A DNA stretch of 64,000 bases from Acidobacteriota bacterium (GTDB lineage: Bacteria; Acidobacteriota; Terriglobia; Terriglobales; Acidobacteriaceae), in NCBI GenBank assembly GCA_021780315.1, contig JAJXYY010000010.1:44667-108666 (forward strand). Direction: 5' to 3'. Below are positions 1 to 9,221 of the stretch, one piece after another. The notes beneath the pieces are model-generated. The model saw only the letters and a program-made list of their open reading frames with translations. It was not told where the DNA came from and searched no databases. Positions within the stretch are counted from its first letter, which is position 1. Each line of letters starts with the position of its first letter. A program made the translations under genes and the position numbers.

Positions 1-1095
1 ACCAGCGAAGAGCCGCTCCACATGCGCCAGCGCCGCCTCATGCAGCCAGCCTTCCTCCGCCAGCGCATCGCCGCCTACGGCGAAGTCATCGGCCAAAACG
101 CCGCCGACATCTCCACCAACTGGCGCTCCGGAACCGTCATCGACCTCCACACCGAGATGCTCGAACTCGCCCTGCGCATCGTAGGCAAGTGTCTCTTCGA
201 CCTCGACGTACAGTCCCGCGAAGAGGTCCTCAAGATCTCCGCCGCCGTCGATGCCTTCATGGGCTTCCTGCCCCTCGCGCTCCTGCCCTTCTCCACCCTC
301 ATCCAGCGCCTGCCGCTCCCCGCCATGCGGCGCATCCACTCAGGCAAGGCCCAACTCGACTCCCTCATCTACTCCATGATCCGCGAGCGCCGCGCCGCCC
401 CCGGAGATCGTGGCGACCTGCTCTCCATGCTCCTCAACGCCACCGACACCGAGGGCAACAGCGGCAGCATGACCGACCAGCAGGTACATGACGAGTGCCT
501 CACCATCATGCTCGCTGGCCACGAAACCACCGCCAACGCCCTCAGCTTCGCCCTCGGGCTCATCGCCCAGCATCCCGACATACAGCAGCGCCTCCACCTG
601 GAGGCTGCCGCCGTCCTCGGCTCCCGCACGCCCACCGCCGACGACTACCCGCGCCTCCCCTACGCCCACGCCGTCTTCGCCGAGGCCATGCGCCTCTACC
701 CACCCGTCTGGGTCACCGCCCGCACCTGCGAAGTCCCCTACCAGGTCGCCGGCTTCGACATCCCCAAAGGAGCAGTCCTGCTCGCTCCCCAGTTCGTCAT
801 CCACCGCGACCCTCGCTTCTGGCCAGACCCACTCCGCTTCGACCCCCAACGCTTCACGCCCGAAGGCAAGGACCCCGCCCGCCCTCGCTTCGCCTACTAC
901 CCCTTCGCTGCTGGCTCTCGCCAGTGCATCGGCGAAGGCCTCGCCTGGATGGAAGGCGCCCTCTCCCTCGCCACTATCGCCCGCGACTGGCTCCTCACCC
1001 CCACCCCTAACGCCCCCACCAACATCCCCATCAACCCAGCTATCAGCCTCCGCCCCAAAAACGGAGTACCTCTCCAGGTCCACCGCCGCCCCTGA
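1..1095 (+). CDS. Cytochrome P450 (5' end outside the window)
   Basis: Haem-thiolate monooxygenase; substrate unknown. The frame is open from base 1, and the residues before the first ATG (22) already read as P450 sequence leading into the RRLMQPAF helix-C region, so the gene starts upstream of the window. Visible landmarks in order are the I-helix oxygen-binding motif AGHETTA (about base 514), the K-helix ExxR as EAMR (682), an FDPQRF PERF-like segment (about 838), and the haem loop FAAGSRQCIG with the cysteine ligand codon at 925. The C-terminus is complete. It looks like a soluble bacterial class enzyme, and no ferredoxin or reductase gene is adjacent. Family very sure; subfamily not assignable. 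Confidence 0.93.
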   Translation, partial: TSEEPLHMRQRRLMQPAFLRQRIAAYGEVIGQNAADISTNWRSGTVIDLHTEMLELALRIVGKCLFDLDVQSREEVLKISAAVDAFMGFLPLALLPFSTLIQRLPLPAMRRIHSGKAQLDSLIYSMIRERRAAPGDRGDLLSMLLNATDTEGNSGSMTDQQVHDECLTIMLAGHETTANALSFALGLIAQHPDIQQRLHLEAAAVLGSRTPTADDYPRLPYAHAVFAEAMRLYPPVWVTARTCEVPYQVAGFDIPKGAVLLAPQFVIHRDPRFWPDPLRFDPQRFTPEGKDPARPRFAYYPFAAGSRQCIGEGLAWMEGALSLATIARDWLLTPTPNAPTNIPINPAISLRPKNGVPLQVHRRP

Positions 1096-1245
1096 TCAAG
1101 GTAAAAGCCTCCAGAAATGATGAGTTTCCTTCCATTAACTAATCATTGATGCGGCTGTAATCTGTGGCCTCTACGTTGAGACCATCGAGCGATGCAAGGA
1201 TGCAGGGCATCGCAGATAGTCCACAACATTTAAGAGGTGAAGCAC

Positions 1246-2544
1246 ATGTTTATCAAGAAAGTTGCCGCAGCAGGCCTCTCTATGGCTCTGCTCTCTGCTC
1301 CCCTTACCGCTCAGGAAGCTGCTGTTCCCGAAGGAGTCCCCCATCTCAACCATGTCTTCATGATCATGATGGAGAACCACAGCTACAGCGAGGTTCTCAA
1401 CAATCCCAACGCTCCCTTCATCAACCAGCTTGCCCATTCGGCCAACATTGGTACCAGCTACTTTGGTGTGGCCCACCCCAGCTTCACCAACTACATTGAA
1501 GTACTGGGCGGATCCAACTTCGGCCTTCTCAACGACCACACCCCCGACTGGCACAGCACCACCTGCACTCCCAACATCATCAGCGGCATCACCGCGTTCG
1601 ATACCTCGGCAACCCCGCCAAACTGCCCCATCTACGGTAAAGGTACCGATGCCGCCACCCCGGCCATCGATTACACCAATGAGGCTTCCTCTCCGGCAGG
1701 TGTGTTTAACATTGATGGAATCCAGTCCATTCCCGCCAGCCACGAAATCGTTGGTAAATCGATCGGTCATCAACTCGTCGCCGCTGGCCTAAGCTGGAAG
1801 AGCTACCAGGAATCTCTCCCAATCACCGGTGCTGACAAGGTCAACTTCAGCGACGGTGTCTTTACCGATGCAACGAATTTTGCGGCCATCAAGCCCACCC
1901 TCAACCCTGCGCTTACCTCCAACGATCTGGTTGATCTCTATGCGGCAAAGCACAATCCATTCGTATACTTCCGCGATATCGAGGAAGGCTACGATCCGAA
2001 CAACAGCCTTCGCAACATCGTCAGCTTCGAAGGGCAGCGCGGCCTCTTTGCTGACCTCGCCACCGGTCATGTCCCGTCCTTCTCCTTCATCGCCCCCAAC
2101 CAGTGCAACGACCAGCACGGTCGTGGTAACGCGGGTGCGTTCTGCAACTACGATCCCAACTCCAACGGCACGCAGGCTGGACTCAACCCCGCTCTTATCA
2201 AGCGCGGTGACGTAGAAGTGGAGCGTATCGTAAAGGCCATCAAAGCGTCCCCAGCCTGGAGAGAGGGCCGCAATGCCATCGTCATTCTCTGGGACGAGAA
2301 CGACTACTCCGCTGCTCCCGAAACCAACCAGGTACTGCTCATCGTCGACACCAACTACGGTTCGCGTGGCATGCAGAGCAACGTTCACTACACCCACTAC
2401 TCCCTGCTTCGCTCAATCGAGGCGGGCTTTGGAATCCCTTGCCTCAATCACGCCTGTGACAGCAACGTCAAAGTGATGACGGACCTGTTCTCCGGCAATG
2501 ATAAGCATGTCAACAATGACAACGACGACAACGACGGCAACTAG
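1246..2544 (+). CDS. Secreted phosphoesterase (acid phosphatase / phospholipase C family)
   Basis: Protein of 432 residues with a signal peptide (MFIKKVAAAGLSMALLSAP, then TAQEA) followed by the phosphoesterase-family (PF04185-type) opening HVFMIMMENHSYSEV, which carries the metal-binding ENH signature. An internal ILWDEND motif fits the second metal site. It probably hydrolyses phosphomonoesters or phospholipid head groups outside the cytoplasm; the substrate cannot be read from sequence. I prefer ATG 1246 over the in-frame GTG at 1237 because AGAGGTGA sits just upstream of 1246. The last dozen residues are an Asn/Asp run (NNDNDDNDGN), unusual for the family. A strong terminator hairpin follows. 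Confidence 0.88.
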   Translation: MFIKKVAAAGLSMALLSAPLTAQEAAVPEGVPHLNHVFMIMMENHSYSEVLNNPNAPFINQLAHSANIGTSYFGVAHPSFTNYIEVLGGSNFGLLNDHTPDWHSTTCTPNIISGITAFDTSATPPNCPIYGKGTDAATPAIDYTNEASSPAGVFNIDGIQSIPASHEIVGKSIGHQLVAAGLSWKSYQESLPITGADKVNFSDGVFTDATNFAAIKPTLNPALTSNDLVDLYAAKHNPFVYFRDIEEGYDPNNSLRNIVSFEGQRGLFADLATGHVPSFSFIAPNQCNDQHGRGNAGAFCNYDPNSNGTQAGLNPALIKRGDVEVERIVKAIKASPAWREGRNAIVILWDENDYSAAPETNQVLLIVDTNYGSRGMQSNVHYTHYSLLRSIEAGFGIPCLNHACDSNVKVMTDLFSGNDKHVNNDNDDNDGN

Positions 2545-2567
2545 TCGACCAGCAGTAGCCTGACCTC

Positions 2568-2594
2568 ACGAGGAGAGCCATCGGCTCTCCTCGT
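2568..2594 (+). terminator. Rho-independent terminator after the phosphoesterase gene
   Basis: A perfect 12-bp stem (ACGAGGAGAGCC at 2568-2579, complement at 2583-2594) encloses a 3-nt loop and is followed by CTTCGTTC. The stem is strong but the T-tract is weak. It lies 24 bp after the phosphoesterase stop codon. Confidence 0.7.
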
Positions 2595-2720
2595 CTTCGT
2601 TCAGAAGCAATCTATTCCTCATTAATCCTGAGATCCCCGCCAAATATTGCATCATCTCTCCATAGCTCCGAGATATGCTCTCCCACTGCAATCCCGGTGA
2701 AAGCATTTACTCTGAAGTGC

Positions 2721-3497
2721 ATGGCCAATTTTCTTCACCTGCAGCATGTGAACGTAGCCCGTGGCAACGCCACCGTACTCCATGACATCAACCTGCAGAT
2801 CAACGCCGGCGAGCACATCGCCATCCTTGGCCCTAACGGCTGCGGCAAATCTACTCTCATCAAAACCATCACCTGCGAGTGCTACCCGCTCGCCCAGCCC
2901 GAAACCAGGGTCAGCATCTTCGGACGGGAGCGCTGGGATCTCACCGAACTCAAAAAGCGTTTAGGTGTCGTCTCGTCTGATCTCCCCGGCAAGCCGTTCC
3001 TGCAAACTACTGGGGTCGACGCCATCCTCACCGGCTTCTTCTCCAGTTCCACCCTCTGGCCCAATCTCACCGTAACCTCCGACATGCGCGCTCGCGCCAC
3101 CGAAGTGCTCCATCAGATTGATGCGGCCAGCCTCGCTGCCAAACCCGTTGGCGAAATGTCCGCAGGCCAGCAGCGCCGCATCATGATAGGCCGTGCCTTG
3201 GCAGCCTCCGCCGGCATGCTCCTCCTCGACGAACCCTCCAACGCACTGGACCTGGCAGCCCAGACCGATCTGCGCAACCTGCTACGCAAACTCGCCCAGC
3301 AGGGAACTGGCATCCTGCTCATCACCCACCACATCGCCGATATCATCCCGGAGATCGACCGCATCCTCATGATGCAAAACGGACGCATCACCGCCGATGG
3401 TCCAAAGTCCCACCTGCTCAACGCTGCCACTCTCAGCGATCTCTTCCAGACCCACGTAGACCTCGCGCAGCGAGCAGGGTACTTCCACGCCTGGTAA
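2721..3497 (+). CDS. ABC transporter ATP-binding protein (iron-complex/ModF-like, orphan)
   Basis: ATPase subunit of about 258 residues. Walker A is GPNGCGKST, the signature loop is MSAGQQRR (a divergent LSGGQ), Walker B is MLLLDEPSN and the switch histidine lies in LLITHH. The AGQQ-type signature resembles stand-alone cytoplasmic ATPases of the YlmA/ModF kind, related to iron-siderophore importers. No permease or binding-protein gene is adjacent, so its partner must be elsewhere or it acts alone. The start is uncertain: a GTG at 2697 would add eight residues and neither start has a clear ribosome-binding site. Protein family certain, transported substrate unknown. Confidence 0.88.
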   Translation: MANFLHLQHVNVARGNATVLHDINLQINAGEHIAILGPNGCGKSTLIKTITCECYPLAQPETRVSIFGRERWDLTELKKRLGVVSSDLPGKPFLQTTGVDAILTGFFSSSTLWPNLTVTSDMRARATEVLHQIDAASLAAKPVGEMSAGQQRRIMIGRALAASAGMLLLDEPSNALDLAAQTDLRNLLRKLAQQGTGILLITHHIADIIPEIDRILMMQNGRITADGPKSHLLNAATLSDLFQTHVDLAQRAGYFHAW

Positions 3498-3592
3498 TGC
3501 CCAATCTGCAATCCATCGCGAAACTGACCGGCTTTGCCACACAAAAAGCCACATCATGCAGCCATTTAACCATTGGAAATTACGAAAAAACC

Positions 3593-4204
3593 CTACTTCG
3601 TCCCCGTAATCGTACCAGTCTGCAGCTTAACCAATTCAGGCTCAGGTATCTTGTTTGGCCCTAAAACCGCCATTTTCGGCACCAATCCCCGCACCATCGC
3701 GACTTCATCGCAAGCATACAACCGAGGACAAGTCTGGCAATCCTTGTAAATCTTGTCCGGAAGCACAGTCCGATCCACCACTCTGAAGCCAAAATGAAAG
3801 AAAAAGTCAGGAATACGCGTAAAAAGGCAGACTCCGCTTACACCTTGTGATTCAGCTTCATCCAGCAGCGACCGTAGCAGTTTGCCCCCCGCACCCTGCC
3901 CCTTCGCTTCAGGTCTGACAACGATGGAGCGCACTTCTGCAAGGTGAGGTCCATACAGATGAAGCGCACCACAACCCAGGAAAACGCCGTTTTCAGACTC
4001 TGCAATAGTAAAATCACGGACGTTCTCGCAGATCTCAGCGTAGCTCCGTCGCAGCAAAGTGCCATCCCCAGATAGCGAGTTGACTAACTCGAATATGCTT
4101 ACCGCATCCTGTAGCTTGGCCTTTCTCACTAAGGCTCCACCGACTCGTGCCCGAGACGAGGAGGTGGATTCGCTCACCGGGCTCAATTGGCTAGGTGTTG
4201 GCAT
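3593..4204 (-). CDS. argA: Short-form N-acetylglutamate synthase (GNAT family)
   Basis: A GNAT-fold acetyltransferase expected to acetylate glutamate with acetyl-CoA, the first step of arginine synthesis. The acetyl-CoA loop is visible as VRPEAKGQGAGGKLL, and the C-terminal part (FFFHFGFRVVDR, LPDKIYKDCQTCPRLYACDE) is typical of short ArgA proteins, which lack the kinase-like domain of the E. coli enzyme. ATG 4204 is preferred because ACAGGAAAA lies just upstream; it overlaps the argH stop by 14 bp, so translation is probably coupled. In mycobacteria a comparable domain is associated with ArgH, which agrees with this position as last gene of the arg operon. The N-terminal 35 residues are Ser/Thr-rich. 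Confidence 0.85.
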   Translation of the reverse strand: MPTPSQLSPVSESTSSSRARVGGALVRKAKLQDAVSIFELVNSLSGDGTLLRRSYAEICENVRDFTIAESENGVFLGCGALHLYGPHLAEVRSIVVRPEAKGQGAGGKLLRSLLDEAESQGVSGVCLFTRIPDFFFHFGFRVVDRTVLPDKIYKDCQTCPRLYACDEVAMVRGLVPKMAVLGPNKIPEPELVKLQTGTITGTK

Positions 4205-5618
4205 GAGATTTTCCTGTGTACTGCCTTGCAAGCACCTCAACTCGCTCTCTCGCAATGGCTAGTGCCGTCTGGACGCGATGACGCGCGGTCCCGCCGATCA
4301 CATCATGACAATCAAGCGTAGCCTCTATCGTAATAGCGGAGTAGAAATCTTCGCCAAACTCTTCACCAAACTGACGTAATTCGAGCAAGCTCAGATCAGA
4401 TAGTTCACGACCTGTCTCAAGGCCTAATCGAACGGCATTACCTATTTTTTCATGTGCCTTGCGGAAAGGAATTCCTTTGTGAACGAGGTAAGTCGCCGCT
4501 GCCATGGCATTTAGATAGCCAGTTCCGCAGGCTGCTCGCATTCGCTCTAGTTTAAAACTTAGCGCGTTCGTAAATCTCCCGAGTAAAACAATCATTTGTA
4601 TCGATTGTGATGATGCCGAAAATACCGGCTCTTGAGTCTCCTGCATGTCCTTGTTATAAGCCAGCGGTAACCCTTTTAGAAGGAGGGTGACCGTTTCAGT
4701 AGCTCCATGAATCCTGCCAACTTTTGCACGGACTAGCTCGGTAAGATCAGGATTCTTCTTTTGTGGCATTGCACTTGAACCTGTAGAAAAAGCCTCCGGA
4801 AGCTCAACAAAACCGAACTCGGCTGTAGCGAAGAGCGTAATCTCTTCCGAGAAACGGCTTGCATGTAGTCCAATCAGCGTTAAACATTGAAGATATTCCA
4901 AAACAAAATCACGGTCACTTGTGGCATCAATGCTGTTCGCAGTGGGACTTGCAAAGCCTAAACTGGTCGAGGTGATGATTCGATCAAGAGCTAAAGTTGC
5001 TCCCGCGACTGCACCTGAACCAAGTGGACAACGGTTGAGTCGGGTCGCACAATCAGAAAGCCGTGACACATCGCGGAGAATCATCTCTACATAAGCTAGA
5101 AGCCACTGCGCTACCAAGACTGGTTCTGCACGTTGCAGGTGCGTATAGGCCGGCATCACCGCCTCGTCTGCGGTGCTAGCCTGTTTCAATAAACTTAAAG
5201 CCCAAGTAGTTAGCGCATGGTTTAGAACGTTGATGCGATCACGTATGAACAAGCGAAGATCAGTTGCAATCTGCTCGTTACGGCTACGACCTGTATGTAG
5301 CTTTAATCCAAGATCGCCTACATGTTTCACAAGTTGCCGCTCAACAAAATGATGGATGTCTTCGGCATATGTATCCGATGTTACCCAGAGACGCCCGCCA
5401 TCGGAGCCTAAGTAAGATGACTTGATCGATTCGAGAGCTATGGATATTTGAGACAACTCTTCAGAACTTAGGATTCCAGAGGCAGCTAAAGTCTGCGCGT
5501 GAGCCTGACTGGCAGCTACTTCATATGGAAGTAGCTGCCAGTCAAAAGCTAGAGAACGTTGCCAGAGATCGAACCCTTCGTCAAGAGGTTCACGAAATCG
5601 ACCAGCCCACATCTTCAC
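4191..5618 (-). CDS. argH: Argininosuccinate lyase
   Basis: Cleaves argininosuccinate to arginine and fumarate, the last step of arginine synthesis. The protein of 475 residues shows the fumarase/lyase superfamily signature GSSAMPQKKNPD and the N-terminal MWAGRFREPLDEGF segment of the family; its length matches bacterial ArgH. The start is taken as GTG 5618, which overlaps the argG stop by 4 bp (GTGA) and has GAGGG six bases upstream; ATG at 5612 is the alternative. Downstream it overlaps argA. Base composition is lower in GC than in the genes after 15 kb, like the rest of the arg operon. Confidence 0.97.
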   Translation of the reverse strand: MKMWAGRFREPLDEGFDLWQRSLAFDWQLLPYEVAASQAHAQTLAASGILSSEELSQISIALESIKSSYLGSDGGRLWVTSDTYAEDIHHFVERQLVKHVGDLGLKLHTGRSRNEQIATDLRLFIRDRINVLNHALTTWALSLLKQASTADEAVMPAYTHLQRAEPVLVAQWLLAYVEMILRDVSRLSDCATRLNRCPLGSGAVAGATLALDRIITSTSLGFASPTANSIDATSDRDFVLEYLQCLTLIGLHASRFSEEITLFATAEFGFVELPEAFSTGSSAMPQKKNPDLTELVRAKVGRIHGATETVTLLLKGLPLAYNKDMQETQEPVFSASSQSIQMIVLLGRFTNALSFKLERMRAACGTGYLNAMAAATYLVHKGIPFRKAHEKIGNAVRLGLETGRELSDLSLLELRQFGEEFGEDFYSAITIEATLDCHDVIGGTARHRVQTALAIARERVEVLARQYTGKSHANT

Positions 5619-6829
5619 TTGAGGCCCTCTTTCACTTTATTCATTAGGCGTGCCCGTGTTCTTGCTGGAAGTCCCAGTATTTTGATGAACCCCGCTGCAT
5701 CTTTTTGATCGTAGGACTCCCCCATTGTGAAAGATGATAGATCCGTAGAGTACAAGGAGAAGTCGCTATTTCTTGAGATGATCGCTATGTTGCCCTTGTA
5801 GAGAGATAACTTTACTGAGCCTGAGACATTGTTTTGAGTTGAACTTACAAAGGCATCCAGTGATTCGCGTAGTGGAGTAAACCACAGGCCAAAGTAAACC
5901 AGTTCTGCATATTTTAGAGCTACTGCCTCTTTGAAATGTGATAGGTCTCGATCTAAAACTAATGCTTCAAGTTCGCGATGAGCACTCAGAATCAGTGTTC
6001 CACCAGGAGTTTCGTAACAGCCCCGGCTCTTCATACCAACAAAACGATTCTCGACCAGATCAATACGACCGATTGCATTGCGTGAGCCAATTTCATTCAA
6101 AAGCTCGACAAGTTTTACAGGTGCCATAGGTTGACCGTTGACTGAAACTGGCACGCCATGCTCGAAACCAATCTCAACGATCTCCTCCCGATCTGGTGCC
6201 TCTTGGGGTGAACGTGTCATTGTCCATGTCGTCGACAAAGGTGCATTGCTGATTGATTCTAGTTCGCCACCCTCATGAGAAACATGCCAGAGATTGCGAT
6301 CACGTGAGTGAATCTTAGTTCGGCTAGCCTCGACAGCTATGCCATGTGCCTCTGCATAATCAAGGCAATCTTCTCGTGATGTCAGTGTCCATTCTCGCCA
6401 CGGAGCAATTACCTTGATATCGGGTGCGAGTGCCTGAAAGCAATGCTCAAATCGAACCTGATCATTTCCTTTACCAGTACATCCATGAGCTAACGCAGTC
6501 GCTCCTTCTTCGAGAGCTACCTGGACTTGATATTTAGCGATGATCGGTCGAGCAATGGATGTACCAAGCAAATATTTGTGTTCGTACACCGCGCCGGCGC
6601 GAACAGTCGGAAAAACGTACTCCCTCAGGAACTCATCACGAAGATCTTTGACTATTGCCTTCTTGGCCCCGGTGGCGTAAGCCTTCGCAACAACCGCATC
6701 AATATCATCGCCTTGTCCTACATCCGCTATAAATGCGATGACATCATAACCATAATTTTCATTGAGCCAAGGGATAATAATTGATGTGTCAAGACCACCG
6801 GAGTATGCGAGTACCACTTTTTCTGCCAT
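5615..6829 (-). CDS. argG: Argininosuccinate synthase
   Basis: ATP-dependent condensation of citrulline and aspartate to argininosuccinate. The protein of 404 residues opens with KVVLAYSGGLDTSIIIPWL, the N-type ATP pyrophosphatase P-loop SGGLDTS, and carries the family segments GCTGKGNDQVRFE and the downstream REEIVEIGFEHG. ATG 6829 is preferred over the longer in-frame ATG 6844 because AAGGA lies directly before it. It sits between argF, 39 bp upstream, and argH, which it overlaps by 4 bp. Confidence 0.97.
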   Translation of the reverse strand: MAEKVVLAYSGGLDTSIIIPWLNENYGYDVIAFIADVGQGDDIDAVVAKAYATGAKKAIVKDLRDEFLREYVFPTVRAGAVYEHKYLLGTSIARPIIAKYQVQVALEEGATALAHGCTGKGNDQVRFEHCFQALAPDIKVIAPWREWTLTSREDCLDYAEAHGIAVEASRTKIHSRDRNLWHVSHEGGELESISNAPLSTTWTMTRSPQEAPDREEIVEIGFEHGVPVSVNGQPMAPVKLVELLNEIGSRNAIGRIDLVENRFVGMKSRGCYETPGGTLILSAHRELEALVLDRDLSHFKEAVALKYAELVYFGLWFTPLRESLDAFVSSTQNNVSGSVKLSLYKGNIAIISRNSDFSLYSTDLSSFTMGESYDQKDAAGFIKILGLPARTRARLMNKVKEGLK

Positions 6830-6868
6830 GATTCCTTCTTTCATTCGAAGTGCTTATTATCGCTAGTG

Positions 6869-7981
6869 TTAGTTTTGTGTAGGGCGTTTACGGGCTTGTA
6901 TACCACGGTTTCTACTGTTTGAGATCCGCTTCGCTCCACCAAGCAGCATCAAGAGGAGCGCTTTTTGGGCATGCATCCTGTTTTCTGCTTGATCAAAGAC
7001 CACAGATTGTGGTCCGTCCAGCACTGCATCAGTGACTTCTGCATTCCTATGTGCTGGGAGGCAGTGCATAAACACAGCATCTGGTTGCGCATGTGACATC
7101 AATGCTTCATTTACTTGATAAGGTTTGAAGATAGGTGCGCGCTTCGTAGCTTCATGCTCTGAACCCATACTTGTGCATACATCGGTATATACAGCATCTG
7201 CGCCACTTACAGCTTTGACTGGGTCATTTAAGAGAGTCACACTCCCACCAGTGGTTTCGCTAATCTCTATTGCTTTATGAATAATTTCGAGCTTGGGAGC
7301 AAATCCTTTCGGAGAAGCAATCGTGCAGTGTGCGCCAAGCTGTGACGCAGCAAGCATAAGAGAGTGACATACATTATTTCCGTCGCCAATATACGTAAAG
7401 CGAAGACCTTCTACAGAACCAAACCGCTCTTCAAGCGTGAAGAAATCAGCGATAGCTTGGCACGGATGTTCCAGATCGGAAAGTGCATTAATGACTGGGA
7501 TCTTTGAGCAGGCCGCCATTTCAGTAATGGTTTCGTGTGCGTAAGTACGGAGCACTATAACGCTCATCCAGCGCTCGAGGTTTCGGGCCATATCGGCCAA
7601 GGACTCACGTTCTCCCAGAGGAGATTGTGTTTGATCGACAAAAGTTGCATTCCCCCCCAGCGTGTTGATAGCTGTTTCAAAGGTCAGTCGCGTGCGCAAG
7701 GACGCTTTTTCAAAGAACATTACCATTTGTCTCGCATCAAGCGCATGCAAAAAATCCTCGGGATGACTTTTCACGGCATGAGTTAACTCCATGATTGCAG
7801 CCATTTCTTGCACCGTGAGGTCGGCAATTGAGCATAGGTCCCGTCCAGACAAACGCTTTGATGCTTCACTGAACGCTGTATCTGACTGGATTCCTAATGT
7901 TGAAGTTTGCTTGGTTGCTGGGCTCTCATCAGCAACTGATTCTGTCGCACGTGGACCGATGACAATCGTTTTGCTACCCAT
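6869..7981 (-). CDS. argF: Ornithine carbamoyltransferase with N-terminal extension
   Basis: Makes citrulline from ornithine and carbamoyl phosphate. The carbamoyl-phosphate loop reads FEKASLRTR (a Leu variant of STRTR) and the ornithine-binding/catalytic segment is HCLPAHRNAEVTD. The protein has 370 residues, about 45-60 more than usual, because a polar leader precedes the normal start region (GRDLCSIADLT). The start is well supported: AGGAG lies upstream of ATG 7981 and no internal ATG, GTG or TTG suits the family better. The start overlaps the argD stop by 8 bp (ATGGGTAG), implying coupled translation. N-acetylornithine carbamoyltransferase is less likely given the HCLPAHR motif and the argD/argG context. 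Confidence 0.93.
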   Translation of the reverse strand: MGSKTIVIGPRATESVADESPATKQTSTLGIQSDTAFSEASKRLSGRDLCSIADLTVQEMAAIMELTHAVKSHPEDFLHALDARQMVMFFEKASLRTRLTFETAINTLGGNATFVDQTQSPLGERESLADMARNLERWMSVIVLRTYAHETITEMAACSKIPVINALSDLEHPCQAIADFFTLEERFGSVEGLRFTYIGDGNNVCHSLMLAASQLGAHCTIASPKGFAPKLEIIHKAIEISETTGGSVTLLNDPVKAVSGADAVYTDVCTSMGSEHEATKRAPIFKPYQVNEALMSHAQPDAVFMHCLPAHRNAEVTDAVLDGPQSVVFDQAENRMHAQKALLLMLLGGAKRISNSRNRGIQARKRPTQN

Positions 7982-9221
7982 GTATTTGTTCTCCTGTAGG
8001 CGGCTTGCCTGCCTGTGTCAGCAATGCTAAAGTTCTGTCCAAAGAGTTGATCGCGATATCGACATGGTTACGTTCGAGTATGTAAGGAGGTAGAAATCTC
8101 AAGACTTTATCACTTGTTCTGTTGATAATTACTCTCTCTTCCATCATTTGAGCTGAAACAAAGCTTGCATTTTCTGAAGAGTCGAGTTCAACCCCTATCA
8201 TGAGTCCTAATCCTCGAATGGCAACTATGGAATGATGCTGTTCTGCAAGCAATGTGAGTTGCTCCTTAAAATACGAACCAACGTCTGCGACATGCTTGAG
8301 AAGACGATCGCGTCGTATCGTATCAAGAACTGCTATTGCAACAGCACATGCAAGTGGTCCGCCGCCAAAGGTAGTGCCATGCATACCCGGAGTAAACGAA
8401 AGTGCAGCTGACTCGGTGCAGAGCATAGCGCCCATGGGGATGCCATTAGCTATTGGCTTTGCAATAGTCGTAACATCTGGAAGAATTCCGTAGTGCTGAT
8501 AAGCAAACCACTCTCCAGTACGTCCTAAACCACTTTGGATTTCATCGGCAATGAGGAGTGCCCCAGTCGAATTACATAACTCTCGAGCCGCCGCAAAAAA
8601 ATCTTGTGAAACTGGATTAATCCCTCCTTCACCCTGAATAGGCTCAATACAGATAGCACATATTTCATCAGAAAACATTTCACGCAGATGCCCGATATCG
8701 TTAAACCGGACAAATTTTACTCCGGGCATGACAGGCTCGAAAGGATCGCGGTACTTTGCTTTATGGGTTGTGGCGATCGATCCCATAGTACGGCCATGAA
8801 AACTGTGTTCTAGTGCCAAAAATGTGACTCCGCACTGCTTCCCTTCGGATCGTAGACGACCGGCGTTGGCTCGAGCCAGCTTCAGCGCTGCTTCCCAGGC
8901 TTCCGTACCACTATTGCAAAAGAAGACACGATCAAGGCCGCTTATCTCCGTCAAGCGGAGAGCCAATTCGACCGTGCGCTCGTGGAAGAAAAGGTTGGAA
9001 GTGTGCAAGAGGTGTCTGGACTGATCCTGAATTGCGTCTTGTACCGCTGGATGTCCGTAGCCTAAAGCGCTTACACCAATACCACTCAATAGATCTAGAT
9101 AGTCGTTACCTTGATCATCTGTAATATATACATCGTGTCCACCGACGAAAAGATAAGGATTTCGCTCGTAAGTGTGAAGTAGGAGTTTGCTTTCAGCAGC
9201 CTGTAGAGATGCTAGTTTCAT
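7974..9221 (-). CDS. argD: Acetylornithine aminotransferase
   Basis: PLP-dependent class III aminotransferase, 415 residues, that converts N-acetylglutamate semialdehyde to N-acetylornithine. Visible motifs are the phosphate/cofactor region FFCNSGTEAWEAALKLAR, HSFHGRTMGS, EPIQGEGG, the cofactor-contacting DEIQSGLGRTG, and the PLP lysine in TIAKPIANGIPMGAML. The AKPIANG form replaces the more common AKGLGGG but keeps the lysine. It overlaps argB upstream by 4 bp and argF downstream by 8 bp. Context makes ArgD far more likely than ornithine or GABA aminotransferase. Confidence 0.95.
   Translation of the reverse strand: MKLASLQAAESKLLLHTYERNPYLFVGGHDVYITDDQGNDYLDLLSGIGVSALGYGHPAVQDAIQDQSRHLLHTSNLFFHERTVELALRLTEISGLDRVFFCNSGTEAWEAALKLARANAGRLRSEGKQCGVTFLALEHSFHGRTMGSIATTHKAKYRDPFEPVMPGVKFVRFNDIGHLREMFSDEICAICIEPIQGEGGINPVSQDFFAAARELCNSTGALLIADEIQSGLGRTGEWFAYQHYGILPDVTTIAKPIANGIPMGAMLCTESAALSFTPGMHGTTFGGGPLACAVAIAVLDTIRRDRLLKHVADVGSYFKEQLTLLAEQHHSIVAIRGLGLMIGVELDSSENASFVSAQMMEERVIINRTSDKVLRFLPPYILERNHVDIAINSLDRTLALLTQAGKPPTGEQIHG

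Noticed and set aside
340..1083. Minus-strand open frame of 247 codons opposite the P450 gene
   Set aside because: Gly/Val/Glu-rich antisense shadow; the P450 frame carries all family motifs.
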